Source: Ichthyophthirius multifiliis (lineage: Eukaryota > Ciliophora > Oligohymenophorea > Hymenostomatida). Taken from it: a stretch of 39,831 bases of DNA. Shown piece by piece: positions 1-12,516 of the stretch (the stretch's first letter is position 1; each line of letters starts with the position of its first letter). A program made the position numbers and the translations under genes. The notes under the pieces were generated by a model. The model saw only the letters and a list, made by a program, of their open reading frames with translations. It had not been told where the DNA came from and did not search any database. Where the stretch lies: NCBI RefSeq assembly GCF_000220395.1, contig NW_004086242.1, positions 1 through 39,831 of the forward strand, written 5' to 3'.

Positions 1-39
<39 letters not shown>

Positions 40-536
40 CACATATATAACTATTCACATTTATATTTTTATTTCTATTTTATTTTATAAAATAAATATT
101 TTTATTTAAATATATTTATGTTTATAAAACAAATAATGTATTATTATATCTTTGAAATCAATATGATCATTTTTACTATTAAAAAATAAAAAATAATTAT
201 TATTTTAAGTATAGAATTAAGTTAATAAAAATAAATATTAAAATATTAAAAAATTAAAAATATACATTTTTTATTAATATATATTAAAAATATTAATTAA
301 TATAAAAAAATAACAATAATATAAATTAATAAAATATTATTAATAATGAATAATTTTACATTAAAATTTAATTTTTTGTTTAAATACATTTTTTTTTTAA
401 AATATTTATTCGTCATATTTTAATAGTAAATATTATTAAATATATTTATTTATTTATATACATTGATTAATATTTATATTTATATTTTTTTTTAATAATT
501 TATTTTATCTATTTTTTTATATAAACAAATAATATA

Positions 537-583
<47 letters not shown>

Positions 584-741
584 AATTAATAATTATTAAA
601 TTTGATTTTTTCAAAAATATAATAGTGATTTTAATATATATCATATTTAATAATAATTAATAAAAATATTATATATTTATTAAGTAAAATTATAAAAAAA
701 AAAAATTAACTAATAATCTCAACTATATAATTATATAAAAA
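1..741. other. A/T-rich intergenic leader with (AT)n tracts
   Basis: The window opens with a pure (AT)n tract at 1-32 and has a second at about 542-577. The rest is A/T-rich sequence without any frame of coding-like composition on either strand. It lies upstream of the CXC gene and presumably holds its promoter, but no specific element can be pointed to. There is no telomeric G4T2/C4A2-type repeat at the window edge. Confidence 0.6.
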
Positions 742-2100
742 ATGAGTATTTAAAATAAATTATAAGATTCTGATAATAATTTATCTTAATTTTAAAAAAA
801 TTTACTTAATCTTAATTCTACAGAAAAATATTCTATAGAAAGTTTAAGCCAATAACTTTTTCCAAATAACTAATTTGATGTATTATTAGACGATAACTAT
901 AAAAATAATGATAGATTTTCATTTAATTAAAATATAAGTAATATAGGAAGTAATAATATAAGTATTTTATAAGAAAATGAAAGAAACTCGAACATTATAT
1001 GGGAAAATAATTTAAACCAAAATTCAAGTTATATAAGGTAAATAATGCAATTATAGTAAGAAAAAAATAATCATTTAAATAATTTTTCGAATGATTTGTA
1101 AATAAATAATGATTAATAATATTTAAATTACCCTAATAATAATAAATTAAATATTATAATTGACAGAAATTCATAAAATAATCGTAATACATAAAAAAGA
1201 ATATCTAATTAAAGTAAAAATTCTGAAAATAGAATAAGTTTTCCGGCTTTTGACTATGATTAATAAAAATTCCTATAAAAATAATTTGAAGAAGATATTG
1301 AAAACAATAATTTTAATGACGAAGAAATAATATAAGAAGAAGAAAATATATAAAAACAAGAAGAAAAAGAATAAATTTTATACTGTAATTGCACTAAATC
1401 TAAATGTTTAAAATTATATTGTTTTTGTTTTTAAAAGGGGCAAAAATGTAATATATATTGCAAATGTAATGAGTGTTAAAATAATACAGAAAATGAAGAA
1501 ATAAGACAATAAACTATATAAAATGTACTCTTTAAAAACCCATAAGCCTTTATTTTTTAGGAAAAATGTTAATAAACAAAAGGTTGTTCGTGTAAAAAAA
1601 GTGGCTGCAAAAAAAAATATTGCGAATGCTTTAATTAAGGAAAATAATGTAATGAAAACTGTAAATGCGAAGAGTGTAAAAACGGAAAAAATTTCAAAAA
1701 AATAGAAGAGGAAGAAGAAGAAAGTAACAAAGAATAATAAGTTTAAATTTTTAGAGAAGGTATATTGGCTAATAGTGATTTTTATAAGGGGAATGTAGTA
1801 ATTTTTTAAACTGAAAATAATGTATTAGGTAATATTAAGTTAGTAAATGCTAAAGATGTAATGGATAATAATCAAAATAATAATGATTTGAATCATTCAA
1901 GGTATACTTTAAGAGAATATGAAAATATGTATACGTAGAATAAAAAAATTTTAAATTAATAATATGATTATGATATTTAAGATAATGAAAATGTATTAAA
2001 TATTGAAAAATTTAGTAATGAATAAAAAAATAATTTCAAATTTGTTAATATATAAAGAGGCGATTAAGTTTTAGATAATAATTATGGGTTTAATTTTTGA
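742..2100 (+). CDS. Tesmin/LIN54-type CXC (CRC) DNA-binding protein, 452 aa
   Basis: A single open frame (TAA/TAG=Gln) runs from ATG 742 to TGA 2098-2100 with no intron and no frame break. The N-terminal half is Asn/Gln/Ser-rich and then acidic. Two cysteine-rich CXC repeats follow. Repeat 1 is about residues 215-245 with the motif KSKCLKLYCFCF; repeat 2 is about 276-312 with GCSCKKSGCKKKYCECF and a CKCEEC end. The linker carries the NPxAF element (NPQAF) expected between CXC repeats. This double repeat defines the tesmin/TSO1/LIN54 family, which binds CHR-type promoter elements through the CXC repeats and, in animals and plants, acts in DREAM/MuvB complexes that control cell-cycle genes. The domain assignment is secure; membership of a MuvB-like complex is inference. 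The next gene on the same strand starts 483 bases downstream. Confidence 0.93.
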
Positions 2101-2583
2101 ATGATTTTTAAAATCAAAAAAAATAAAAATAATATAATAATTTTATTTATATATATATAAAAATAAATTCTTTGTTGTAAATAAATTATTTAAATTAATT
2201 TTTAATTAAAAAAATATTTTATTTTATAGGCTTAAAAAAAAAAATACTATATATTTTTATTTTATATAATATAAAAAATAATAGTTTGATATTTTATAGT
2301 TTTTAAAAATTTGTATAACCTGATAATATTTTTATACTATCTATTGTAAAAAATCTAAAAATTATAAATATATAATATATATATATAAATATATATATAT
2401 TAAATACAAATATTTAATAATATATATATAAAATAATTAAAATTTATAGTATTAACAATATAAATATTTTAATATTTTCTAATCATATATATATATATAT
2501 ATATATATACGTACTATTTTTATTTATTTTTTATATATTATTCCATAAATAAATTTATTTCTTGATATAAAATAAAAAAAAAA
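2101..2583. other. Intergenic, no gene seen
   Basis: A/T-rich spacer between two co-oriented genes, with several (AT)n runs including about 2485-2509. It probably contains the 3' UTR of the CXC gene and the promoter of the zinc-finger gene. No RNA gene or conserved element was recognised. Confidence 0.5.
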
Positions 2584-3470
2584 ATGTATACCGAAAATGA
2601 AAGTTAAACTTAATGTTCTAACTGTAAAAAGTATTTTATTGATAGTAAAATCAATTTGCATGAATCATATTGCGTCCGTAACTTTATAAAATGCAACTAA
2701 TGTCTAGAATTTATAGATAAACGTGAAATGTTAGACACATATAGACCAAACACATAAAAAATTGTATGTAAATACTGCAAAGGTGAGTTTTCATAACTAG
2801 AAATTAAAAATCATGAATAAAAAGACTGTCATGAATTACCTAAATTATGTATTTTTTGTAATTTATAGGTATATTCAGATTAATATGATGAACATTATAT
2901 ATAATGTGGGTCTAGAACATAAGAATGTGGATTATGTTATAAGAATATATGCTTATTTGATTTTGAATAGCATTTTTTGAATTGCAAAGATAACAATAAA
3001 TTGTTTCCAGATTTAAAAGAAATAGAATAAAATACATAGTAATAGAATAATATAGATAAAATTTTATAAGAAAAGATAAAAATGGCAACATAATTAGGAG
3101 ATTTCGAAGAATTAAAAAAAATATAAGAAGAATAAGATAGAAAAATAGCAGAAGAAATGATGAAAGAATATTCGCCTTAAAAAAATAATAATAATAATAT
3201 TAATAACAATAATAATAATAATTAATATAAAAAAATTAAAATTTGGATGAAGATTATGATTATAATGATGATTATCATTATTTTAATGATGAATATCTAG
3301 AAAATGAGGATTAATAATAATAATAAAAATAAAATTTATAATAATAAAAAATATAAACATGTTATTTTGAATAATAATAATAATAAGTATAAAATGGTGA
3401 TTAATTATAAAATTAAATCGATGATTTAGAATTACAAGAAGCTATATTATAAAGTTAATAGTAAAGATGA
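2584..3470 (+). CDS. TRAFD1/XAF1-like TRAF-type zinc-finger protein with C-terminal UIM-like motif (one frame break)
   Basis: ATG 2584 opens a Cys/His-rich protein. The first finger is CSNC with a later H and C (residues 11-30), followed by further CxxC/H/C units. The block CGSRTQECGLC, followed by HFLNC, closely matches the signature of the TRAFD1 (FLN29)/XAF1 family, whose members are TRAF-like zinc-finger adaptors. A charged segment (FEELKKIQEEQDRKIAEEM) follows, then a poly-Asn run. After about 3240 the coding-like frame moves by one base: an Asp/Tyr-rich stretch, a Gln run, and DDLELQEAILQSQQQR before TGA 3468-3470. That last segment fits a ubiquitin-interacting motif (acidic-L-x-x-A-x-x-x-S). 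No GT..AG intron bridges the change, so one base appears to be missing in an A/T run within 3163-3240. The 3' end converges on the kinesin gene, 108 bases away. The zinc-finger call is firm; a ubiquitin role is inferred. Confidence 0.85.
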
Positions 3471-3578
3471 TTAAATTATGATATATGTATTTATATAAAT
3501 ATTTTTTTAATTATTTTTGTTTTAATATATGAATTAAATAAATATAATATTTAATAAATAATTATTATAATATTTTTA

Positions 3579-3932
3579 TCAATTTTTATATTAAAAATAT
3601 AATTAATTTTCATTATTATTATTAAAATAATTATTATTAAATTAATTATTGTTTAAATAAGTACTGTAATATTAATTTTTATTATTATTAATTTAATTAT
3701 TATTAGATTTATTAAATTAAATTGTAGATTTATTATTCTAAATGTTAATATAATTTTAATCCATTAAAGGTAATTATTTATTAACTATTTATTTTTCACA
3801 ATTTATAATTTTATTTTAATTGCAAATATCAATATTAATAATACTAATAGAATTTTTTTTTGATACATTATTTGTATTATTAGTATTATAATTATAATAT
3901 TTATTATTATTATTATAATTATTATTATTATA

Positions 3933-3984
<52 letters not shown>

Positions 3985-5647
3985 GTAATACTATTATAAT
4001 CATTATTATTATTATTATATTTATTAATATTATTTTAAGCATATAAGCTTTATTATTTTTAATTATTATTTAGCTTTTTTTAATTTTAACAATTTAAAGC
4101 TGCTCCTAAAGAATGTCTTTTCTTTTATTATATAATTTACTGATTACTTTATTATAAATACTGATTAAACTATAATTAATGTTCATTATTTATAATTTAT
4201 ATTTACTTTTAATTTCCTAAATTTGCTTATATTCTACTGTTATTATTATTTAACGACCTATTATTATTATCTTCATTCATAATTTATTTATTTGAATTCA
4301 ATCTATTAGTAGAATTATTATTAGAAAGTATAGATAATCCATCAGAAATATAACTTGTATTTTTAAGTTTTTCATAATTTTGCATTATTTCTATTTCTTA
4401 TTAAAATGGTATTGGATTTTAGTGATATTTTAGACTATTAGATAATTCTTCTTTTTTTTCTAAAAAATCGCTACTATAATTATTTTTTTAAGGCGTATTA
4501 AAATTAATATTTTTTTTTTTTCTTAATATAGATTTAAATGTGAGTAGTTTTTTTATAAAACACAAAAATTCTTTAAATGGAAAAAATCTAATTCTTCTAA
4601 ATTATTTTAATTTATTTTTTACATATTAAAATCTATATTCATAAAAAATAAATTTCTAAGTATTTTTTGTTCATTTTTTATTATATTTTCCATTAAATTT
4701 ATCTCCTCTTTTTTATAAAAAAATCTGTATTTATATTCTTTTAATGTATTTATTTTATCAAAATTCGTCTCTATTTCTCCTTTATTATATTCTAATATTA
4801 CTTCAAACTATTATTTTCCATTTTTTCAAGGTCATTATCGCCTATATTGCACAAAAAATTCATATTTTAACCTTAAAATAGCTATATATGATGTTAAAAA
4901 AGCATTTCAAAATTTTAATTTAGCTATATTTATATTTAATCAAGCATTTTTTTGATGTTCTAATATTTATAAAATGCATATTTTCCCTCATAATCGAAAA
5001 TTAATTGCTACCAATTTCTTTTTAAATCTATATTGACATCATTTACACCTAAATTATTTGAAGTTTAGAACAAAATACCAACAAAATCTTAATGAAAATG
5101 ATGAAAATTGAATTTTTAATTATCTGTTTTTTATTTACAATTATTACAAATAATAAAATTTTCATTTTTTTATAATAATGTTTATTCTTTTTGAAAAAAA
5201 TATTATTAATCTAATTTTTTATTTTTCCTTCTAAAATTTATTTTTCTTATAAAACTTCTCCTAGTCTTTTTAAACTTTCTATATTTTTCAATTTCTCTTC
5301 TTGTTTTTATTGTTCTAATTCTCGGATTTTTTTTTCATATTCTTATATTAATAATTGTAAAGCCTCTTCGTTATTTTTTGTTTAAATATTTATTTTTATC
5401 TAAAATATAAATTATTAATAATATTAATATATATAATGAATAAATATATACTTTATTTTCGATTTTTTTAGCATTTAAACCAAATCTTATAGTAGATAAA
5501 GTTTATTCAAATTAACTCTAAGCACATGTAATACATAAAATAATCATAGTTCTTGAATTACCACCTAAACTGCTTCTAATTTTATATATAAAGAATATAT
5601 CTAAATAAATATCTAAATATTAGTATATATAAATATATATATATTTA

Positions 5648-5693
<46 letters not shown>

Positions 5694-7080
5694 CATATTT
5701 ATATATATAATGTATTATATACATATTTTATATATTGCATATTATTTTTTATATATATTTAATACTTTAATATTTTTGTTAAAGGAGAATTTCTATATGG
5801 AATATGTATAATTGGTTTTCCTTCTGCAATTTATGAAATCACTTAAGTCAAAAAAAACAATGACTTATTTATGTATTATCCTTCTTTAATTCTATCTTTA
5901 ATAGTATCTTATGGTGATAAATTCCTTTAAAATAAAAATAAATATTCATTAATAAAAATTTAACATACTGATTTTTTTGTGCTGAATTTAATAAAAACTC
6001 TTCAATATTTTAGTGATTAGATAGTTTTTCACTACCTGCTAAATCAATAAAATTTAATTCTGAAGATTAAATAACAGTTGATTAATTATTTATTCCATAT
6101 TTTTCTTTTTTTACCATAATACTTTATACATTTACCTTAAAAATGCTATGTGATCGACTACTATTATGATTCATAGTTGTTTATGCATAATGCTTATTAT
6201 TTTCTCCCATTTTTAATACCTCTAAGGCCTCATTGAAATTACTAATACTTAATTCAGTGACACCTTTTATATAGAATTCTTTATTTTAATTCATTCCTAT
6301 TTATAATAATTCATTTAATTTCTAAACATGACTTAATAGATCATGTATTTAATCGTTGTATATTTCTAAATAACTACATTTAACTACATATGCTTTGTCT
6401 TTATTCTTTAAATATAAATATATATATATTTAATCATTTATTAAAATAAAAATACATTAGATATCGTATTAAATATATGTTTTAAAGATAAATATAAAAT
6501 CCCTTTATTATCATCTGGAGTTTGTGTATTTATTTTATCAAAATCGATATCGTCTATATCTAATAATTATTATATATAAATATATATATATATATATGTA
6601 TTTTACCTTAGTAATTTTATCTATTATTGTTTTATATAGGACTTTAAGAATAATAATCATATTGATTCATCTTTGCTTTTTTATTTGATTATGGGGGTGT
6701 ATTTTTCTTTTCATAACCCATCATAGTGTATGTTTTACCACTACCGCTTTATCCATACATAAAAACAGTTCCGTTTACCCCATTTAAACTTGAATTAATA
6801 ATCGATTCTACACAGTCTTGAAATAAAATTTAATTTGTGATATTTTCATTAAAGCATTTGTCGTATTTAAATGTTAATTATTAACCGGATTAGATTAAAT
6901 TTTTATTTATCTTTTTTTATTATAATCTTTAATATATAATATGAATGTAGTTTTTACGGCATTTTCAGGTATTATTTATATTGTAAAAGGATCAGTTATT
7001 TCAAATGCAGGCTTTTCTTAAATTTTAATTTCTTTTTCATTTAATGGTCGAATTCTTAATATAACATTTATATTTTCCAT
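3579..7080 (-). CDS. Kinesin with N-terminal motor and long Asn/Gln-rich tail (about 1024 aa)
   Basis: The minus-strand ATG at 7080 begins MENINVILRIRPLNEKE. Motor landmarks follow in order: P-loop GQSGSGKT (about residues 94-101), switch I NHNSSRSHSIF, switch II DLAGSEK, then SLGGNSRT and TLSTIRFG. Six GT..AG introns fit: 6911-6957, 6560-6606, 6406-6455, 5925-5968, 5576-5765 (rich in AT repeats) and 5400-5451. After the motor comes a short coiled coil (KKIRELEQQKQEEKLKN), a CNNC-containing segment of unknown type, and a tail of Asn and Gln tracts ending at TGA 3581-3579. Between switch II and the INKSL helix there are about 20 more residues than in standard kinesins. The post-motor exon needs three frame changes, each equal to one missing base in an A/T run (5194-5200, 4821-4826, 4510-4521). 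The subfamily is unresolved. The role is microtubule-based transport or mitosis/cilia. Confidence 0.93.
3901..3983. repeat. ATT/AAT trinucleotide repeat encoding poly-Asn in the kinesin tail
   Basis: Near-perfect ATT repeats, read on the minus strand as AAT, give an asparagine tract in the kinesin C-terminal tail. The same bases in another frame give a spurious poly-Ile protein. Confidence 0.85.
5651..5689. repeat. (AT)n microsatellite inside the fifth kinesin intron
   Basis: Alternating AT over about 39 bases within intron 5576-5765. It is one of several cases here where a longer-than-usual intron contains an AT dinucleotide run. Confidence 0.8.
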
Positions 7081-7436
7081 TTTTTTTTTTTTTTTTTTTG
7101 AATATAATTTTAATATAAATATTTTCTAACAAATATTTATTTTAAATTATAATGAACTTTAAAAACAATAAAAAATTAATTTTAAAATGAAATTTTGAAT
7201 ACATTAAATATTATTATATTTAATTAAAATAAATTTATTTAAAAATAAAATAAAAATTATAGTATAAAAAATTAAAAAGTTATAAATAAATATTAAGTTA
7301 AAAATAAAAAAAACAAATCTAAAAACTAATAAAAATATATAATAAATAAAAATATAATAAAATCGTGTTAAAAAGATATTATATTAAAAAGTATAAATAT
7401 ATTATAATATATAATATATAAATATTTATATATATA

Positions 7437-7474
<38 letters not shown>

Positions 7475-7934
7475 GTATAAAATTTTTTAACCTTATTTTT
7501 TATTTTATTTTTTACTTTTTTTAATACTATTTATATTTTTTTTTATTTTATTATTTTTAATTTAATTATATTTAATATTAAATTTTTATTAATGTTTATT
7601 TTTTTAAAAATAACATTTTATTAGTTGTCTTTTATTCTTATTCTTCATACATTTTTTTATTTTATAAATTTATTATAATTTTTTTGTAATAAGATAATAG
7701 ATAAATTAATCTTTTTAATATGTGTATTTTTTTTTTTAATTTAATTAATAAAAATAAAAATTTAAATAATATTTATAATTACCTTAGAAAGAAAAAAAAA
7801 AAAAAATTAACAATATAATCTTAAAAAAAATATTATTTTATATTTTTTTTTTTAAAAATAAATAAATCAAAATATAAATAACAATTAATAAATAAATAAA
7901 TTTATATATAAATAATTAAGGAATAATTAATAAA
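7081..7934. other. Intergenic between kinesin promoter and RAD5-like 3' end
   Basis: A T-run lies directly upstream of the kinesin ATG at about 7081-7099, followed by A/T-rich spacer with an (AT)n run at about 7440-7470. No coding-like frame, tRNA or other element was recognised on either strand. Confidence 0.55.
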
Positions 7935-9536
7935 TCATTACATAATATAAATAAGATCTTATATAGCATTATTTTAATTTTAATTTTTGTTAAAAGTAAG
8001 TGCATTATTAATCATTTTCCTCTTGACTTCATGTAATTAATGTATTCTTTCCTCAATAGTATCTTCACAAATGATTCTCCATACAAAAACTTCCTTATTT
8101 TATCCAATTCTATGTACTCTTTCCACTGCCTGATCTTCAATAGCTGGATTCCACCAAGGATCACATAAAATAACATTATTAGCACCCACTAGATTAAGTC
8201 CAACAGATGCCACTTTAAGAGAAGCTAAAAGTGCCGTTGGTTTTTAAAAAAGAAGTTTATTTTAAAATTCTTTTGTGAATAGCTTTACGATTTCAGATTT
8301 ATTTTTAGCAGATGTTTTACCGTCCAATTTTCTACAAGAAATTCCTTTTTTACATAATTAATATTCTAAAACTGATAACATACGAACGTATTAAGAAAAT
8401 ATAATCACTTGTTCCTTCTTATTATGTATTTCATCTATTAATTCAAGTATTTTCTTTAATTTAGATCCAGAAACTTTATCAAAATCTAAGTATTCTTTAG
8501 GTTATACAAAATCGTCATCTTCTCTAATATAAAAAAAAATAATTAAATATAAAAATAAATAATATATGTATTTATATATAAAAGAATATATATATATAAT
8601 TATATGTATATATTTATAAATATTAATATTCATATATTTATATATATTTTATTTTAATTTTTATACATTATTATTTCAGTCAATTCTTCTAATGTTAAAG
8701 ATGTTCTACACATAGGACAATTTTTATTTTATAAAATACTATATTAAAAACAATTTTTACATAAAACATGTCCACATTTACTTATTGAATGTATAATTAT
8801 ATCTTCAAAACATACTAGACATTATTAGAATTCTTTATTTTTTATTTAATTAATTAATTAGTTTTTATAGCTTTCTGATATTTAAACATTTTTATTATTT
8901 TTGTTATTATTGTCTTCTTTAAGTTTCTAGAATTTGCCAAAAAAAATCTCTAATTAATCTTCAATCTATTATTCGTTTCCTTCTTTAAAATCTAAGTCGT
9001 TTAAATTCGGGAAAGCCAATGATGGATGTACACATAATTGTCTTAATTTATTAATAATTTAAAACACATGAATATAATTCTTTTCAATTAGTTTTTCTTA
9101 GTTTAACTAATTAAAAATATTCTAACTCTTATCATGTATCATTTAATATAGTCGTTTTTCACCTTTATCTAATTAAATTTTCGTTAAATAAATATTCTTT
9201 TTCGGCAAACTAATTATATCTTTACCATCTTAATATTTACAATCTTTCTATCTCCTTAATATAATTGGCTTCAATAAAGCATGTAAAACATCAGTATTCA
9301 TCCCAAACTAACCACTACTATTACCCAAAGACACATATTTTTTCCAAAATCTCCATTCCGAAAACGCGTTAACCTCTAAAAATTTAAACAAAGAATACAA
9401 ATCATCAATCTTATTTTCTAAAGGAGTACCCGTAAGAGCCCATTTGAATTCACTTTTTAAAAAATAGCATGCTTCAGAGACTTAACTTTCCTATATATAT
9501 AGATAATTATTATAATTATATATATATATTTATATA

Positions 9537-9593
<57 letters not shown>

Positions 9594-11781
9594 TATGATT
9601 ACTTTAGATTTAATTTTTTATGCTTCATCTAGTATTACTCTTCGCCAATTATTTTTAAATATAATACTTTTGTCTTTTTTTTTAAACTCAATACCTAAAA
9701 CTCCGTATGTAGTTAATACAATATCATAATCTACAATATTTCCTTCCATAGAATCTCTTTTTTCATAAAAAGAAAGGACTTTAACACTGCCTTAAACTGA
9801 AAATTTATCAATTTCATTCCTCCATTGACCTAAAGTGGTTACTGTAAGTACAATTAAAGTACCCAATTGACCCTTTTTCCTCCTATTTTTTTCCAAATCA
9901 TATTAAATTAAGGAAATACTCATCAAAGTTTTCCCCAAACCCATCTAATCAGCCAAAATACCGCCTCTGACTTATTTTTCTTACTAAAAAATATCCGATA
10001 TATATCCATTAAATTGATTATGGTATATTTTCTAGCCATCAGGAAGCTCTATTTCTTCAAAAAGAGTATTTAATTTTCTATCTTATTCCAATTTCTCTAT
10101 ATTTTAACCAAAAAGGACTTCTTTTTAAATATGTCCTTCCCTATATAACATCCAAGAAAGTCCTTATTTTTAATAATCGAATAATTTCGCGTTTATATTA
10201 GAAGGACTTTCTGTCTATATATAATATTAAGAAATGTTATTTTTATCATTTATTTAATTCTTTAATTTTTCGGCTAATTATTACTGATTATTATAATCAT
10301 TTTATTATTCCGAAAATGAATTATTTTAAATACATTATTCATCTATAAGATTCTAAAAATACCCGTTGTCATCTTTTTCTATATAAAGCTCAAGTTCAGG
10401 CACGAAAATACGCTTTTCATAAAGTCTAAAATGCTTTAAACGCCTAAAAATAGTGTTTTTTATTAACGAGTGTATATTTCTTTTCAGTTTAAGGATTTCA
10501 AAGAGCTTAGATATACTTTCTTTTAGGTATTTTTGAAATATTATATCCCATTATTCCTCAAAAGTAAGGGACTCGGGGTTATTTATTTCCTCTTGGTGTT
10601 AATTATCTTATTAATTGTCACATATTTCTGTATCTTTTATAGGATCTTCAATTATGTTTTTTTCTAAATAGATTTCTATTAAAATCTCAAAAGAAAAGTC
10701 GCCAGTTTTACTTTTGTGTTATTTATATTGTTTATTATTTCGAACACTATTCTTTTATTATTATAAAGGATATGATTTATACATATTATTATTATTATTT
10801 TATATTTCCATATTTTATAATTATATACTATTTATATTCATATCATCGTTAAAAATTATATCAAATTATTATTATTATTATAGTTAAAGACTATTTTTTT
10901 ATAAATTATTATTTATATTAAATATATCTATTTTTTAAATATAAATTCGCTCTAAATTACCAGTTTTTTAAAGAAATTCAACTAATTCTTAAAATTCAGC
11001 AAAATTTTATCTATAGTATGATATTACTTCGGGATCTAATATAGAATTATTTAATATATGTAATAATATATTTTCATCTTATTCTTCTTTTTTCTTTTCT
11101 ATAGTTTCTTTTATATTTTTTATTTTTAAATTAACATATTTCTTATATAATAAAAATGGCCATATTTCTTTAAATTAATGAGATATATAACCTACCTATA
11201 AAAAATAATAAATAAATAAATATTAAAATATAAAATATATAAATATATATATATATATATAAATATATTAATTTAAATATCTTTAATTTTTTTAAAAACC
11301 CAATAATTTTTTTAAATTTGTTAATAATATTTTTATTTTTTTTATTTTAAATATATAATGTAAATAATTTTTTAAATCAATAATAATAAATAAATATTTT
11401 ATATATATCTATATATATATTTTTAAATAATTCATTTTTTTTTATTACTGTTTATCCTCTATGTTATAAATATATTTTTATATTATGATCATAGAAATTT
11501 ATTATTTTTTATCGGCCTCTTCTAATATCTAAAGGTTCCATAAAATATGTTAATTAATCGCCAGGCTTTAAATTTGAAAAAGTTTAAAAGTTTAAGTTTT
11601 AACCATCTTCAGGACAAAATACTGCTTCTGATTTATAAGTTCCCATGTATTTTGGCCATTATAATTTGTTTTCTTAAATTTTTTAATTATTATTTTCATT
11701 TAAATATACTTTTTGTGTATTTTCGAAATCTTAAAAAGTACGCTTTTTCGAAAAATCTATTTTTGGTATAATTTTTTTCAT
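7935..11781 (-). CDS. RAD5: RAD5/HLTF-type translocase: HIRAN, SNF2 helicase with internal RING finger (1112 aa)
   Basis: The start is ATG 11781 ([13 protein letters not shown]) and the stop is TGA 7937-7935. Three introns (11196-11448, 9491-9602, 8524-8666) leave one unbroken frame of 1113 codons. Residues about 45-130 look like a HIRAN domain (LKPGDQLTYF, later GQTVGYISHQF). The SNF2 core shows GGILADQMGLGKT (Lys at about 533), the Walker B variant LDEAQ (634-637), [10 protein letters not shown], and a C-terminal lobe with [19 protein letters not shown] and ERVHRIGQ. A C3HC4 RING sits between the lobes: C866, C869, C881, H883, C886, C889, C900, C903. This domain order is that of RAD5/HLTF, DNA translocases and ubiquitin ligases that polyubiquitinate PCNA and reverse stalled forks. 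RAD16 shares the RING insertion but lacks HIRAN, so the RAD5/HLTF call rests on the less certain HIRAN match. It is head to head with DMC1. Confidence 0.92.
9541..9590. repeat. (TA)25 microsatellite in RAD5-like intron 2
   Basis: A pure TA run of 50 bases inside intron 9491-9602, between the exons encoding helicase motif II and motif III. Confidence 0.85.
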
Positions 11782-12516
11782 TTTTATAATTGAAAAAATT
11801 TTTTATAATGTGCTTCTAATTTTAAATTTAAATATATTTTTATTTTAATTTTAAAAATAAATATAAAATATTCTTGTTTTATATTGCGCAAAAAATAAAA
11901 AATATTAAATACTTTAAATTTATTTTTAAAAATAAGCGAAAATTACAATACATAGTTATATAATAAAAAAATTTGAAAGATAATATATTAATATATAAAA
12001 CATTTAATAGGAAATCTATTATTAAATAGTAATTATGAACTAAATAATTTATTTTTCTGGTCTTTTAAAAAAAATTATTATAAATAAAAAAATAAAAAAT
12101 AAAAAATATTTAAAAATTAATTTAGTTGATAAATATATATAAAATAAAAATATATAAATAATTATATATATATATATATTTATATTTTATATTTCATATA
12201 ATATATTTATTATTTATAGTTTTTTTCTTATAAAAAGAGCTCATTTATTTTTAAATCAATAATTGTTTTATAATATTTAAATTATTTAATTTTTATATTT
12301 ATTTTTAAAATCATTTTATTTATTTTATGATTTTTTTTTTTTTTTTTTAAATTTTAAATATATAAATATTAAGATTATTTATTTAATTAATTTTTTTAGT
12401 TTAAGCTTACTTTTTTAACATATACATAAAAATTTCTATTATGTATAACTAAATTTTATTAAATTAAATTTTTCAACTAATATAAACAATATATTTAATT
12501 TAGCTTAAAAAAAATA
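11782..12516. promoter_or_regulatory. Shared upstream region of divergent RAD5-like and DMC1 genes
   Basis: This 735-base A/T-rich spacer separates the start codons of two DNA-repair genes transcribed away from each other. No coding frame is evident. A bidirectional promoter is possible by position only; no TATA box or factor site can be distinguished in such A/T-rich sequence. Confidence 0.4.

Noticed and set aside
1-34. Telomere at the left edge
   Set aside because: The edge is plain (AT)n; ciliate telomeres of this group are G4T2/C4A2-type repeats, which are absent.
1523-1705. Lys-rich frame on the plus strand under the standard code
   Set aside because: It overlaps the CXC-repeat protein in another frame; the cysteine motifs in the correct frame leave no doubt.
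2584-3470. Euplotes-type +1 programmed frameshifting as the cause of frame breaks
   Set aside because: The breaks need a base added (a -1 move by the ribosome), stops are not involved at the sites, and the code here (UGA stop, UAA/UAG Gln) is not that of Euplotes.
3803-4042. Poly-isoleucine reading frame on the minus strand
   Set aside because: It is the ATT/AAT repeat of the kinesin tail read in the wrong frame; the true frame gives poly-Asn and continues into the conserved gene.
5100-5330. A 65-nt intron removing the kinesin coiled coil to explain the break near 5194
   Set aside because: It is formally in phase, but it would delete a clean charged heptad segment (LKRLGEVLQEKQILEGKIK) of coding-like composition; a missing base in the A/T run is more economical.
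11539-11541. MEPLDIRRG as the start of the RAD5-like protein
   Set aside because: The frame is open upstream with HIRAN-like residues (KPGDQLTYF directly precedes it), so the start was moved to ATG 11781.
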